This document shows, piece by piece, positions 33,990 through 43,180 of a stretch of DNA of 64,000 nucleotides (its first letter is position 1; each line of letters starts with the position of its first letter). Made by a program: the position numbers and the translations under genes. The notes beneath the pieces were generated by a model. It did not search any database. It saw nothing but the letters and a program-made list of their open reading frames with translations, and was not told the DNA's origin. The DNA comes from Telmatospirillum sp. J64-1 (GTDB lineage: Bacteria; Pseudomonadota; Alphaproteobacteria; Rhodospirillales; Magnetospirillaceae), in assembly GCF_006980715.1 (NCBI RefSeq), contig NZ_SBHN01000005.1, positions 1 to 64,000 of the forward strand. The letters are read 5' to 3'.

Positions 33990-35392
33990 CCACGGCCGAG
34001 GAATTCCTCCAGAACGACCCGTCCTATCACCGGCTGAAGGACAAGGTGGTGGGCAGCACCGGCATGGCCTTCTACCGCGACCGCGACGACATCCTTTGCG
34101 ATGTGGTGATGCGGCGCCTCCTCGCCACCGGTCTGCGCGATTGCGATGCCTATCTCGAATTGCTGGAGACCGAAGGCGGCTCCGACGAACTGGACATCCT
34201 GATCGCCGAACTGACCATCGGCGAAACCTATTTCTTCCGCCATCACGCCCAGTTCGAGGCGCTGGAGCAGAAGATCATTCCGGACATCCTGCGCCGTAAC
34301 GAATCGATCCGGCAGATCAATGTCTGGAGCGCGGGCTGCTCGACCGGACCGGAGGCCTATTCCGTGGCGATCCTGCTCAAGGAACGCTTCGGGAAGCAAC
34401 TGGCCGACTGGAACATCCATATCCATGGAACGGACATCAACCGGAAATTCCTGGCCCTGGCCCGCACCGGCCGCTTCGGCCCCTGGTCCTTCCGCGCGGT
34501 GCCCGAAGAGATCCGGGAACGCTGGTTCAACCAGGTCGGAGACGAATGGGAGATCAGCCGCGAGATCAAGTCCATGGTGCGGTTCTACCCCCACAACCTA
34601 GTCACCGATCCGCCGCCCAAGCCCGAAAACGGCTTCGACCTGATCCTGTGCCGCAACGTCATCATCTATTTCGACCGCGCCACGGCCGAGGCGCTGGTCG
34701 CGCGGCTGCATGAAAGCCTGGCCGATGGCGGCTGGCTCGCCATGGGACATTCCGAACCCAATCTGGCCCTGTTCCGCAAGTTCCACACCCTCAGCCTGCC
34801 CGGCGCCATCATCTATCGCAAGGAAGCCGGTTACGCCCCGCCCGCGCTTCCTGCCCGGACGGCGGCTCCGCCCTCCCCTCCGCCTTCACGGACCAGGGCC
34901 GTCAAGACGGTTCCGCCCAAGAAGCCCGCCAGGCAATCGGCCAGATCGGCCTTGACGGCCCAGAAGGATGTGCCGCCGCCGCGCATCCCGGCCCCCAGGC
35001 CCGCACCCCATCTGGTGCTGGAACTGGCGGAAAAGGGCGACTGGGACGCCGCCGAAGCCGCCTGCGATGCCATGCTGCGCGCCAATCCGCTGGACGGCCG
35101 GGCCTATTACTACCGTGCGCTGCTGCTGGAACAGGCGGGGCGTTTCGCCGAAAGCGAGACCGCCTTGCGGCGATCGGTATTCCTTGACCGCCGTTCACCT
35201 CTGCCGCATTACCAGCTCGCCCTGCTGCTGCTGCACCGGCAGGATGTGAACGGGGCGCAGCGCAGCTTCCGCAACGCCTTGTCCCTGGCCGACCGGCGCG
35301 AGGCCGATACTCCCCTGCCGGAACTGCCTGACCTGACCGCCGGGCAGCTGCGCGAGATGGCCGCCCAATATCTGCAAAGGCTGAAAGGGTAA
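33986..35392 (+). CDS. CheR methyltransferase with C-terminal TPR domain (WspC-like)
   Basis: The 468-residue protein has a CheR domain (LTIGETYFFRHHAQFEALE, NVWSAGCSTGPEAYSVAIL, LILCRNVIIYFD), a Pro/Lys/Arg-rich linker at about 285-335 and TPR-like repeats to the end (DAAEAACDAMLRANPLDGRA, AESETALRRSVFLDRRSPLP). WspC has the same CheR plus TPR layout. It should methylate the MCP encoded two genes downstream. Its stop overlaps the next ATG (TAATG). Confidence 0.92.
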   Translation: MTTAEEFLQNDPSYHRLKDKVVGSTGMAFYRDRDDILCDVVMRRLLATGLRDCDAYLELLETEGGSDELDILIAELTIGETYFFRHHAQFEALEQKIIPDILRRNESIRQINVWSAGCSTGPEAYSVAILLKERFGKQLADWNIHIHGTDINRKFLALARTGRFGPWSFRAVPEEIRERWFNQVGDEWEISREIKSMVRFYPHNLVTDPPPKPENGFDLILCRNVIIYFDRATAEALVARLHESLADGGWLAMGHSEPNLALFRKFHTLSLPGAIIYRKEAGYAPPALPARTAAPPSPPPSRTRAVKTVPPKKPARQSARSALTAQKDVPPPRIPAPRPAPHLVLELAEKGDWDAAEAACDAMLRANPLDGRAYYYRALLLEQAGRFAESETALRRSVFLDRRSPLPHYQLALLLLHRQDVNGAQRSFRNALSLADRREADTPLPELPDLTAGQLREMAAQYLQRLKG

Positions 35393-35892
35393 TGCTCAAC
35401 GAGATCGACCTGTCCCGCCTGTTCCGCGAACGCGCCGAGCATCTGGCCCGGCCGCGCGGCATCAAGCCCGTCCTGGGGGAAGCGGCCCTGGCCTTCCGCT
35501 TGCGCGAGGATTCCTATGCCCTGGCCCTGTCCGCCTTGGTCGAAGTGGCGCCGCTGACCAGCGTCACGCCGATTCCCGCCGCTCCCGAGATGCTCCTGGG
35601 CGTGGCCAACCAGCGCGGCGACATCCGCCCCGTTCTCGACCTTCACCGCATGCTGGGCCTGCCCCCGCCGCCGGCCGACACCCCGGCGCACCTGCTGTTC
35701 CTGCGCCGCCCGCAAGGACCTGTCGCCGTCAGGGTGGAAGCCCTGCTGGGCAGCATGCGGCTCGGGGAATTGTCGCCGCCGCCACAGGGCGGACGCTTCA
35801 CCCAGGGCGTCACCACGGACGGCATCATCCTGCTTGCCCCCGACCAGATCCTGGACCTGGACTTCCTGACCACTCGCCATACGCCGGAGTAA
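35392..35892 (+). CDS. CheW-like coupling protein (second copy)
   Basis: The 166-residue protein reads LAFRLREDSYALALSALVEVAPL, then LLGVANQRGDIRPVLDLHRML, a standard CheW core after an N-terminal extension of about 30 residues. Two CheW proteins per cluster is the Wsp arrangement (WspB and WspD). It lies 3 bases before the MCP gene. Confidence 0.88.
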   Translation: MLNEIDLSRLFRERAEHLARPRGIKPVLGEAALAFRLREDSYALALSALVEVAPLTSVTPIPAAPEMLLGVANQRGDIRPVLDLHRMLGLPPPPADTPAHLLFLRRPQGPVAVRVEALLGSMRLGELSPPPQGGRFTQGVTTDGIILLAPDQILDLDFLTTRHTPE

Positions 35893-35895
35893 CCC

Positions 35896-37521
35896 ATGCC
35901 CGAACAGGCCTCTCCCACCTTTTCCTTTTGGAACCGCTTGAGGATCGGCGGCAAGCTGATGTCCCTTTGCGTGTTGTTCGTCGGCGTATTGGTGGTCCTC
36001 GTCGTCTTCACGGTCATGGCCATCAACGAGCGGCAAAGCGCCACCGAGGAAAATTACGTCACCGGGCGGCAGCGCTATCTGGCGCAGCGTTACTACATCG
36101 ACATTATGCACCAGTTGCAGACGGGCGAGGCGAGACGTGGCCATGTCTGGCTGGACATCCTGCGCAGCAATGCCTCGGCACTCGCCAATGGCGGCACCGT
36201 CGTCCTGAATGCCGATACGGGCGAAAGCATCCAGGTCAATGCGACTCCCTATGACGATATACGCGCGCAATTCCTGGAACAGCGGACGATCGCCACGCAG
36301 CTGCAACAGGCCATGAGCGCGATCCTCGCCAATCCCGATGCGGTCGATCCCGTCGCCTTGTCCGATGCCAATGCCATCCTCGACCAATTACTCGCCCTGA
36401 CGGACGACAGCGCAAGATTGCGCAGCGACCGCTCCGCCGATGCGCTGAACCGCATCGCCTCATGGATGGTCCTGCTCGGCGCGAGCGCCGCCGTGATCGG
36501 CCTGCTGGGAACCTGGATGCTGGTCCGCAACATCGTCACTCCCCTGCAACGGGGTGCCGACATGGCCCGTGCCATCGCCTCCGGCGATTTGACCTCGCCG
36601 CCCTTGAAGGTGCAGGGCGAGGATGAGACGGCGATCCTGTCCCGGGCGCTGAACGAGATGCAGTCCTCGCTGCGCATGCTCACCCAGGAGAGCCGCCAAG
36701 CGGCGGAACGCCTCTCGGCCGCCGTCTACGACATCATGTCCTCGGTGCAGGAGCAGGCGGCGACCACCCGCCAGCAGGCGGCGGCGGTGCAGGAGATCAC
36801 GGCCACGGTGGAAGAGCTGAGCCAGTCCGCCCGCCAGGTGGCCGACATGGCCCGCGACGTTTCGTCCAGCGCCGATACCGTGGCGGCTTCCGGCGCCTCG
36901 GGCCTTCAGGCGGTGCAGGATTCCACCGCGGCCATGGAAGCGATCCGCAGCCAGACCGAAAGCGTCGCCGAAAACATCATCGGCCTCAGCGAGCGCATGC
37001 AGACGGTCGGCGAGATCATCGCCAGCGTCAACGAGATCGCCGAACGCTCCAACCTGGTGGCGCTGAATGCCGCCATCGAAGCCGCCGATGCCCGCGACCA
37101 GGGACGCCGCTTCTCGGTGGTGGCCGACGAGATCAAGAACCTGGCCGACCAGTCCAAGGATGCCACCCGGCAGGTGCGCTCGATCCTGGAACAGACCCAG
37201 AAGGGCATCAACACCTCGGTCATGCTGACCGAAGAGGCACTGAAGCGGGTCACGGCGGGACGCGAGAAGACCTTGCAGGCCGAGGAATTCATCCGCCAGA
37301 TGGCCGGCGACGTCCAGGAAAGCGCCGGGTCCTTCCAGCAGGTGGTCGGCGCGACCAACCAGCAGCAGATCGGCTTCGAGCAGATCGCCCAGGCCCTGCA
37401 CCAGATCCGTCAGGCCAGCATGCAGACGGCCACCAGCACCGATGAACTGGCCAAGGCTTCGAGCAACCTGCGGACCCTGGGCGAGTCGCTGGCCCGGAAC
37501 ATGGAGAAATACCGTCTGTGA
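35896..37521 (+). CDS. Methyl-accepting chemotaxis protein (WspA-like receptor)
   Basis: The 541-residue receptor has TM1 at about 22-43, a helical periplasmic domain to about 188, TM2 at about 189-211, HAMP and a cytoplasmic signalling domain. The hairpin tip reads EIAERSNLVALNAAIEAADA, where most flagellar receptors have TNLLALNAAIEAARA. The C-terminus ends KYRL without a CheR-binding pentapeptide. It presumably senses an envelope or surface signal and drives the CheA encoded next (4-base overlap). Confidence 0.92.
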   Translation: MPEQASPTFSFWNRLRIGGKLMSLCVLFVGVLVVLVVFTVMAINERQSATEENYVTGRQRYLAQRYYIDIMHQLQTGEARRGHVWLDILRSNASALANGGTVVLNADTGESIQVNATPYDDIRAQFLEQRTIATQLQQAMSAILANPDAVDPVALSDANAILDQLLALTDDSARLRSDRSADALNRIASWMVLLGASAAVIGLLGTWMLVRNIVTPLQRGADMARAIASGDLTSPPLKVQGEDETAILSRALNEMQSSLRMLTQESRQAAERLSAAVYDIMSSVQEQAATTRQQAAAVQEITATVEELSQSARQVADMARDVSSSADTVAASGASGLQAVQDSTAAMEAIRSQTESVAENIIGLSERMQTVGEIIASVNEIAERSNLVALNAAIEAADARDQGRRFSVVADEIKNLADQSKDATRQVRSILEQTQKGINTSVMLTEEALKRVTAGREKTLQAEEFIRQMAGDVQESAGSFQQVVGATNQQQIGFEQIAQALHQIRQASMQTATSTDELAKASSNLRTLGESLARNMEKYRL

Positions 37522-39713
37522 CGGAGAATATCCGACAAATCCTGCTGGACGCCTTCCGCAGCGAATACCGCGAATATCTCGACGGTATCCGAGCCCGGCT
37601 GGCGGCGCCCGAAGCGGTCGGCGCCGACGCCATGCAGGAGATGTTCCGTCAGGCCCACAGCCTGAAGGGTGCGGCCCGGGCCGTCGATTTGGGGGCGGTC
37701 GAGGCCGTGGCCCATGGCCTGGAAACCCTCTTCGCCCGCGTGCAGGAAGGCGAGTTGCCCTTGCCCGGCCCGGTGGCGGTGCTGAGCGGCCGGATTCTCG
37801 ATGCCATCGAGGATCTGGCGAGCGCCCCCCTCGAGGAGTCCGACACACCGCCGCCCGCCGACCTGATGGCCGAGATCGAAGCCGTCCTGTCCGGCCGCCC
37901 CTTGTCGTCGGCCCCTCCTCCTCCGTCCTCCCCGCCCCCGACACCGCCACCGCCGTCTTCGTCCCCCATGCCCGCCACGGAAACGGCACTGGCGGGCGAA
38001 AGTACCGCCGAGCAGGTCCGCGTCGGCGCCGGACGGCTGGATTCCCTGCTGGGCGCGGTGACCGAATTGCTGGTCGAACAGCGCCGTCAGGACCGGGTGA
38101 GCGCCGATCTGGCACGGCTGGATGAAGCCCTGGGCGAGCTGGAGAATGCCTGGCGGCGGCTGCGTGACGGCATCCCGACCGGCTCCGAACTCGCCCAGCA
38201 CATGGACCGGGTGGAACAGCGCCTGCGCGTGACCCAGCGCCTGGGACGCGAGGTGCGGCGGCACCAGAGCGCCGTCTCGTGGTCATCCCAGCGCCTGGGA
38301 CGCAGCCTGCACGAGGAAGTCCGCCGCGCCCGCATGATCCCGGCGGAAAACATCTTCAGCGGCTTCCGCAAGATGGTCCGCGATCTGGCGCGCGACCATG
38401 GCAAGCAGGTGGAATTCCGGGCCACCGGGCTGGAGGTCGAAGCCGACCGCATGGTGCTGCAAGGGCTGAAGGCCCCCGTCATGCATCTGTTGCGCAACGC
38501 CATCAGCCACGGCGTCGAGACTCCCGAGGAGCGGCGGGCCAAGGGCAAGCCGGAAACGGCCACCATCCGTCTGGAACTGTCCACGGTCGAGGGCCGCTTG
38601 CGGGTGGTGGTCCAGGATGACGGGCGAGGCCTCGACCCAGAGGCCATCCTGGAAGCGGCCACGGCGCGCGGCCTGCTGACCCCCGCCGAAGCCGAGACGA
38701 TCAGCCGCGACCGCGTGGCCGACCTGATCTTCAGCCCCGGCCTATCCACCAGCCAAGGCGTCAACAACCTGTCCGGACGCGGCATCGGCCTGTCCGTGGT
38801 GCGCGAAGCCGTCATGCGCCTGCATGGCAGCGCCGAGGCGCGGGAAGCGCCCGGCGGCGGGACCAGCTTCGTGCTCCTGGTGCCGCTCTCGGCCACCGCC
38901 CAGCGCCTGTTGCTGCTGCGTGTGCAGGGCCGCTCCTGGGGCCTGCCCGCCAGCAGCGCCGAACGCCTGCTACGCATCCCGCGCAGCCAGCTTCTTCACA
39001 TCGAGGGGGCGCTCGCCCTGCCCAACCCGGAGGGGCCGATCCAGCTTGTCGCCCTGGCCTCGCTGCTGGGACTGAGCAGCAATGTCGAGGCGGAAGGTGC
39101 GATGATGCATCTCGTGGTGCTGCGCTGGGGCGAGCGGCGCCTTGCCGTTGCGGTGGATGCCTTCGAGGGCCTGCGCGATGCGGTGGTGAAGGATCTGGGC
39201 GGCCTGCCGCTGGACTCCAGCCCGGCGGGCGGCGGCGTCATCCTCGACGACGGCAGCGTGGCCCTGGTGCTCAATCCCTTCCGCCTGATGCAACTGGCCG
39301 GGCGCACCGCTACCGCGCTGGAAGTATCCGAACGGGCACCGGTCAAAAAGGTTCCCACTGTCCTGGTGGTTGATGATTCCCTGACCACAAGAACCCTGGA
39401 AAAAAGCATTCTCGAAGCCCATGGATATCGCGTTCGTCTCGCCGTCGACGGGATGGAAGCCCTGGCTTCGTTGCGTGCAGAACCGGTGGACCTGGTGGTA
39501 ACCGACGTGCAGATGCCCCATCTAGATGGGTTCGGCCTGTTGCAAGCCATCAAGACCGATCCGGCCTTGTCGTCGATCCCAGTCATCCTCGTGACTTCGC
39601 TGGAACGGCGCGAAGACCAGGCCAAAGGTCTGGCTCTCGGGGCCGATGCCTATGTGGTAAAACGTAAATTCGACCAGAAGGAATTGCTCGAAACCATCGG
39701 GCAGCTGATATGA
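37518..39713 (+). CDS. CheA-type hybrid histidine kinase with C-terminal receiver (WspE-like)
   Basis: The 731-residue protein starts with GTG at 37518. It has an Hpt domain (AHSLKGAAR, H47), a Pro/Ser-rich linker (about 130-160), no clear P2 domain, a dimerisation and ATPase part (LLRNAISHGVETPEERRAKG; DDGRGLDPEAI; GRGIGLSVV), a CheW-like domain and a receiver (VTDVQMPHLDGFG). CheA fused to a receiver is the WspE architecture. It should phosphorylate CheB and the REC-containing kinase downstream. Confidence 0.92.
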   Translation: MTENIRQILLDAFRSEYREYLDGIRARLAAPEAVGADAMQEMFRQAHSLKGAARAVDLGAVEAVAHGLETLFARVQEGELPLPGPVAVLSGRILDAIEDLASAPLEESDTPPPADLMAEIEAVLSGRPLSSAPPPPSSPPPTPPPPSSSPMPATETALAGESTAEQVRVGAGRLDSLLGAVTELLVEQRRQDRVSADLARLDEALGELENAWRRLRDGIPTGSELAQHMDRVEQRLRVTQRLGREVRRHQSAVSWSSQRLGRSLHEEVRRARMIPAENIFSGFRKMVRDLARDHGKQVEFRATGLEVEADRMVLQGLKAPVMHLLRNAISHGVETPEERRAKGKPETATIRLELSTVEGRLRVVVQDDGRGLDPEAILEAATARGLLTPAEAETISRDRVADLIFSPGLSTSQGVNNLSGRGIGLSVVREAVMRLHGSAEAREAPGGGTSFVLLVPLSATAQRLLLLRVQGRSWGLPASSAERLLRIPRSQLLHIEGALALPNPEGPIQLVALASLLGLSSNVEAEGAMMHLVVLRWGERRLAVAVDAFEGLRDAVVKDLGGLPLDSSPAGGGVILDDGSVALVLNPFRLMQLAGRTATALEVSERAPVKKVPTVLVVDDSLTTRTLEKSILEAHGYRVRLAVDGMEALASLRAEPVDLVVTDVQMPHLDGFGLLQAIKTDPALSSIPVILVTSLERREDQAKGLALGADAYVVKRKFDQKELLETIGQLI

Positions 39714-40762
39714 AGCCAATACGTGTGATGATCGTCGAGGATTCGACTGTGGTAAGGACCCTCCTGGCCCACATCATCTCCGACGATCCCCGGCTGGAGG
39801 TGGCGGCGGCGGTGGGTTCCGCCGAAGAAGCCCTGGCCATTCTCGACCGCGTGGCTCCGGACGTGGTGTCGCTGGATATCCGGCTGCCCGGCATGAGCGG
39901 CATCGATGCCACGCTGGAAATCATGGCCCATCGTCCCACCCCCATCGTGGTGGTGGCCGCCGACATCCACGCTCCCGACCTGAACATCGCCATGCAGGCC
40001 CTGCGCGCCGGTGCCCTGACCGTCGTGGAAAAGCCGGTCGGATTGGGCAACCGGGCCTATGGGACCATCGCCAAACGCCTCTGCGACCAGTTGGTCCTGA
40101 TGAGCCGGGTCAAGGTGGTCCACCAGATCCGCGGCCGGCGCCTCACCGCCGAGCCCATCGTCCACCAGCCCTGTCCGGACGACGGCTGCGAAGTGGTCGC
40201 CATCGCCGCCTCCACCGGCGGGCCGCAGGCGGTGGTCCAGATCCTGGACGGCCTGGGCAAGGACTTCTCCCGCCCCATCCTTCTGGTCCAGCATATGCTG
40301 GGCGGTTTCCTCGAGGCTTTCACCCAGTGGCTCAACGAAGTCACCCCGCTGCGGGTGCAAATGGGCGCGAATGGTGATAAATTGGTGCCCGGCGTTGTCT
40401 ATGTGGCTCCGGCGGACGTCCATCTGACCCTGGTCGAGGATTATATCCGTCTCGAGTCCTCCCCGCCCTGGGGGGCCCATCGCCCCTCAGCGGATTTGAT
40501 GTTCCGCTCGGTTGCCCACAGCAAGGGGCCTCATGCCCTGGGCGTGCAGCTGACCGGCATGGGAGATGACGGATCGCGCGGCTTGCTCGAACTCCGCCAG
40601 GCCGGAGGTTGGACCATCGCCGAGGACGAAAGCACGGCCGTCGTCTTCGGAATGCCGCAGGCAGCCTGCCGCCTGGGGGCGGCACGCGAAGTCCTGCCGT
40701 TGCCGGACATCGCTCCGCGTATCCGCCAACTGACCGTCGGCGAGGGGCGTAAACGTAAATGA
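39710..40762 (+). CDS. cheB: CheB-type protein-glutamate methylesterase (WspF-like)
   Basis: The 350-residue protein has an N-terminal receiver (VVSLDIRLPGMSGIDATLE) and a methylesterase domain with the catalytic Ser in IAASTGGPQAV, His in LVQHMLGGF and Asp in LTGMGDDGSRG. It removes methyl groups from the MCP and is activated by the kinase. ATGA overlaps join it to both neighbours. Confidence 0.93.
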   Translation: MKPIRVMIVEDSTVVRTLLAHIISDDPRLEVAAAVGSAEEALAILDRVAPDVVSLDIRLPGMSGIDATLEIMAHRPTPIVVVAADIHAPDLNIAMQALRAGALTVVEKPVGLGNRAYGTIAKRLCDQLVLMSRVKVVHQIRGRRLTAEPIVHQPCPDDGCEVVAIAASTGGPQAVVQILDGLGKDFSRPILLVQHMLGGFLEAFTQWLNEVTPLRVQMGANGDKLVPGVVYVAPADVHLTLVEDYIRLESSPPWGAHRPSADLMFRSVAHSKGPHALGVQLTGMGDDGSRGLLELRQAGGWTIAEDESTAVVFGMPQAACRLGAAREVLPLPDIAPRIRQLTVGEGRKRK

Positions 40763-42672
40763 GTGAAAAACAGCACATCGTCATTGTCGAGGATTCCCCG
40801 ACCCAGGCCCTGCGTCTCAGCCTGTTCCTGGAGCGCCAGGGCTATGACGTCACCCATTGCGCCACCGGCGAGGCCGCCTTCGACGAATTGAACCGCAGCC
40901 TGCCCGACCTCGTCATCGTCGATTACCACCTGCCCGGCATCGACGGGGCCGACCTCTGCCGCCAGATCCGGCTGAACGTCAATACCATCGCCATCCCGGT
41001 TCTGATGCTGACGGCCGACGAAAGCCCGGCCGCGCAGCGCCTGGGGCTGGATAGCGGGGCCGACGATTTCCTGCCCAAATCCGTCCATTCCAGCCTGCTG
41101 CTGCTGCGGGTCCGCAACCTGCTGCGGCAGTCGCGCCAGCAGCGCCAGCATATCCTGCGCCTGGGTACCGGCCTGCGCCGCCCCCGCGCCCTGGTGATCG
41201 GGGAAGGCCGCCTGGCACAGGAAGTGATACCCGGCCTGCTGACGGAAGAAGGCTGCGAAGTCCTGCGCAGCACCACCGGCAAAGAGGCCGTCGGCCTGCT
41301 GGATGGGCTGGATTACGTCCTGATCAGCCATGAACTCACCGACATGGACTGGATGGAACTCTGCCGCCTGACGAAGGAAGCCGAGGGCGACCAGCCGCCG
41401 TCGGTGCTGGTGGTGGTGGAAAGGCCGATCGACGACGATCCCCTGGCCGAACTGCTGAGCCAGGGCGCCGACGACTACGTCACCACGGCCACCGAGCCGG
41501 CGACACTGAAGGCCCGCCTGCGCGCCATGACGCGCCGCCGTTTCCTGCTGGAGCAGAACCGCCGCCTGCTGGAGGAATTCCGCGCCAAGGAAATGGAGGC
41601 GATGCGGGTGCGCGCCGAAATGGAAGCCGCCGCCGCGCGCGCCGCCCTGGCCGAGGAACTGGCCGAAGCCAACCAGCGCCTGCGCATCCAGGCCCAGATC
41701 ACCAGCACCATCACCGACAACGCCACGGCGGGGCTGTTCATGCTCGACGGCGAAGGCAGGCCGACCTTCATGAATCCGGCGGCCGAGGCCATGACCGGCT
41801 GGGTGCTCGAGGAAATCGCCGATAAACCGCTGCACGACAGCCTGCACCATACCCTGTCCAACGGCAGCCCCTCCGATTCCGCCAGTTGGGAGGTGACGCG
41901 CAGCGCCGTCGAGGGCCGCCCCCTGCGCGACCACCAGGATGTGCTGATCCGCCGCAACGGCAGCCATCTGCCGGTGCTGATCTCGGTCTCGCCGCTGGAT
42001 GACGGCGGACGGGCGGTGATCGAGGTGGTGGACATCACCGAGCGCGTGCGCGCCCAGCAGCACCAGAACCTGCTGATGGCCGAGCTCAGCCACCGGGTCA
42101 AGAACACGCTGGCCACCGTCCTGTCCGTGGCCGCCCAGACCCGCCTGGGCAACCAGAGCCTGGACAGCTTCATGCGCACCTTCCGGGGCCGCATCCAGGC
42201 TTTGGCTGCCACCCATAACCTGCTGGCCGAACGCAGTTGGTCCGGCGTCGAGCTGCAGGACGTGGTGATGGCCGAACTGCGCCCCTATTGGGACGAGGAG
42301 CGCGGCAACATCACCCTCGACGGCCCGCCGATCACGCTGCCGCCCAAGGGTGCCCTGTCCCTTGGCATGGCCTTCCACGAACTGGCGACCAACGCCGCCA
42401 AATACGGTGCGCTGTCCTGCCCCGGCGGCCGGGTGCATGTGTCATGGCGCCTGCAGGACGACAACCAGCGCCTGAGCCTGGAATGGCGCGAGGAAGGCGG
42501 CCCGCCGGTCAAGCCCCCCTCGCGCAAGGGCTTCGGGCGCATGCTGATCGAGCACGGCCTGGCCTATGAACTGAAAGGCAAGGCCCAGCTCGGTTTCCGC
42601 CCCGATGGCCTGCATTGCCTGCTGGACATTCCCGTTCCCCAGCCCGTCGCCCAGCAGATCGTCTGCCCCTGA
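40759..42672 (+). CDS. REC-REC-PAS-HWE histidine kinase, output of the Wsp-like system
   Basis: The 637-residue protein has an intact receiver (about 1-120, LVIVDYHLPGIDG), a second degenerate one (about 150-265; YVLISHELTDMDW lacks the acceptor Asp), a coiled-coil linker (about 265-310), a PAS domain (about 312-430) and an HWE/HisKA_2 kinase: AELSHRVKNTLATVLSVAAQ, FHELATNAAKYGALS and LEWREEGGP with the diagnostic Trp-Glu. In Wsp systems this position holds the diguanylate cyclase WspR, so here the signal passes into another phosphorelay. It is the last gene of the operon. Confidence 0.9.
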   Translation: MSEKQHIVIVEDSPTQALRLSLFLERQGYDVTHCATGEAAFDELNRSLPDLVIVDYHLPGIDGADLCRQIRLNVNTIAIPVLMLTADESPAAQRLGLDSGADDFLPKSVHSSLLLLRVRNLLRQSRQQRQHILRLGTGLRRPRALVIGEGRLAQEVIPGLLTEEGCEVLRSTTGKEAVGLLDGLDYVLISHELTDMDWMELCRLTKEAEGDQPPSVLVVVERPIDDDPLAELLSQGADDYVTTATEPATLKARLRAMTRRRFLLEQNRRLLEEFRAKEMEAMRVRAEMEAAAARAALAEELAEANQRLRIQAQITSTITDNATAGLFMLDGEGRPTFMNPAAEAMTGWVLEEIADKPLHDSLHHTLSNGSPSDSASWEVTRSAVEGRPLRDHQDVLIRRNGSHLPVLISVSPLDDGGRAVIEVVDITERVRAQQHQNLLMAELSHRVKNTLATVLSVAAQTRLGNQSLDSFMRTFRGRIQALAATHNLLAERSWSGVELQDVVMAELRPYWDEERGNITLDGPPITLPPKGALSLGMAFHELATNAAKYGALSCPGGRVHVSWRLQDDNQRLSLEWREEGGPPVKPPSRKGFGRMLIEHGLAYELKGKAQLGFRPDGLHCLLDIPVPQPVAQQIVCP

Positions 42673-42699
42673 GGCGGCAACGCCGGGTCCCCTTCCCCG

Positions 42700-43083
42700 T
42701 CAGGCCGGCATGGCCTCTTCGCGCCGCGCCGCCGTCTGCCGCGTGGGCAGATGCTCGAAATGCGCATCGCCCCAGTCCTTCAGGGCCATGATCACGGGAT
42801 ACAGGCTGCCACCAAGCGGCGACAGGCTGTATTCCACCCGTGGCGGCACCTCGGCATAGACCTTGCGGATCACCAGCCCGTCGGCCTCCAGCTCGCGCAG
42901 CTGATTGGTCAGCATGCGCTGGGTGACGTTCGGCAGGCGCCGCCGCAACTCGTTGAAGCGCAGTGTCCCCTCCAGCAGGTGGTAAAGGATGACGCCCTTC
43001 CACTTGCCGCCGATCAGGGCCAGCACGCCTTCGACCGGACAACCCGGACTGCAATCCAGACTCTTGTGGCGGACTCGCGGCAT
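42700..43083 (-). CDS. HxlR-family transcriptional regulator
   Basis: The 127-residue protein has the HxlR pattern: CPVEGVLALIGGKWKGVILY, then RFNELRRRLPNVTQRMLTNQ and the wing PPRVEYSLSPLG. The start at 43083 (MPRVRHKS) avoids overlapping the divergent promoter. C18/C22-type cysteines near the N-terminus may sense oxidants or quinones, as in YodB/HypR. It is divergent from the oxidoreductase at 43181, its likely target. Confidence 0.9.
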   Translation of the reverse strand: MPRVRHKSLDCSPGCPVEGVLALIGGKWKGVILYHLLEGTLRFNELRRRLPNVTQRMLTNQLRELEADGLVIRKVYAEVPPRVEYSLSPLGGSLYPVIMALKDWGDAHFEHLPTRQTAARREEAMPA

Positions 43084-43180
43084 CACGGTATCCTTTTTGA
43101 TACTATGGTAGAAAAATGTGCGTTCTTGCGCACTCCGCATATATTCCGTATCTGCGTCCTTATCAACGAAAGGACGTGCC

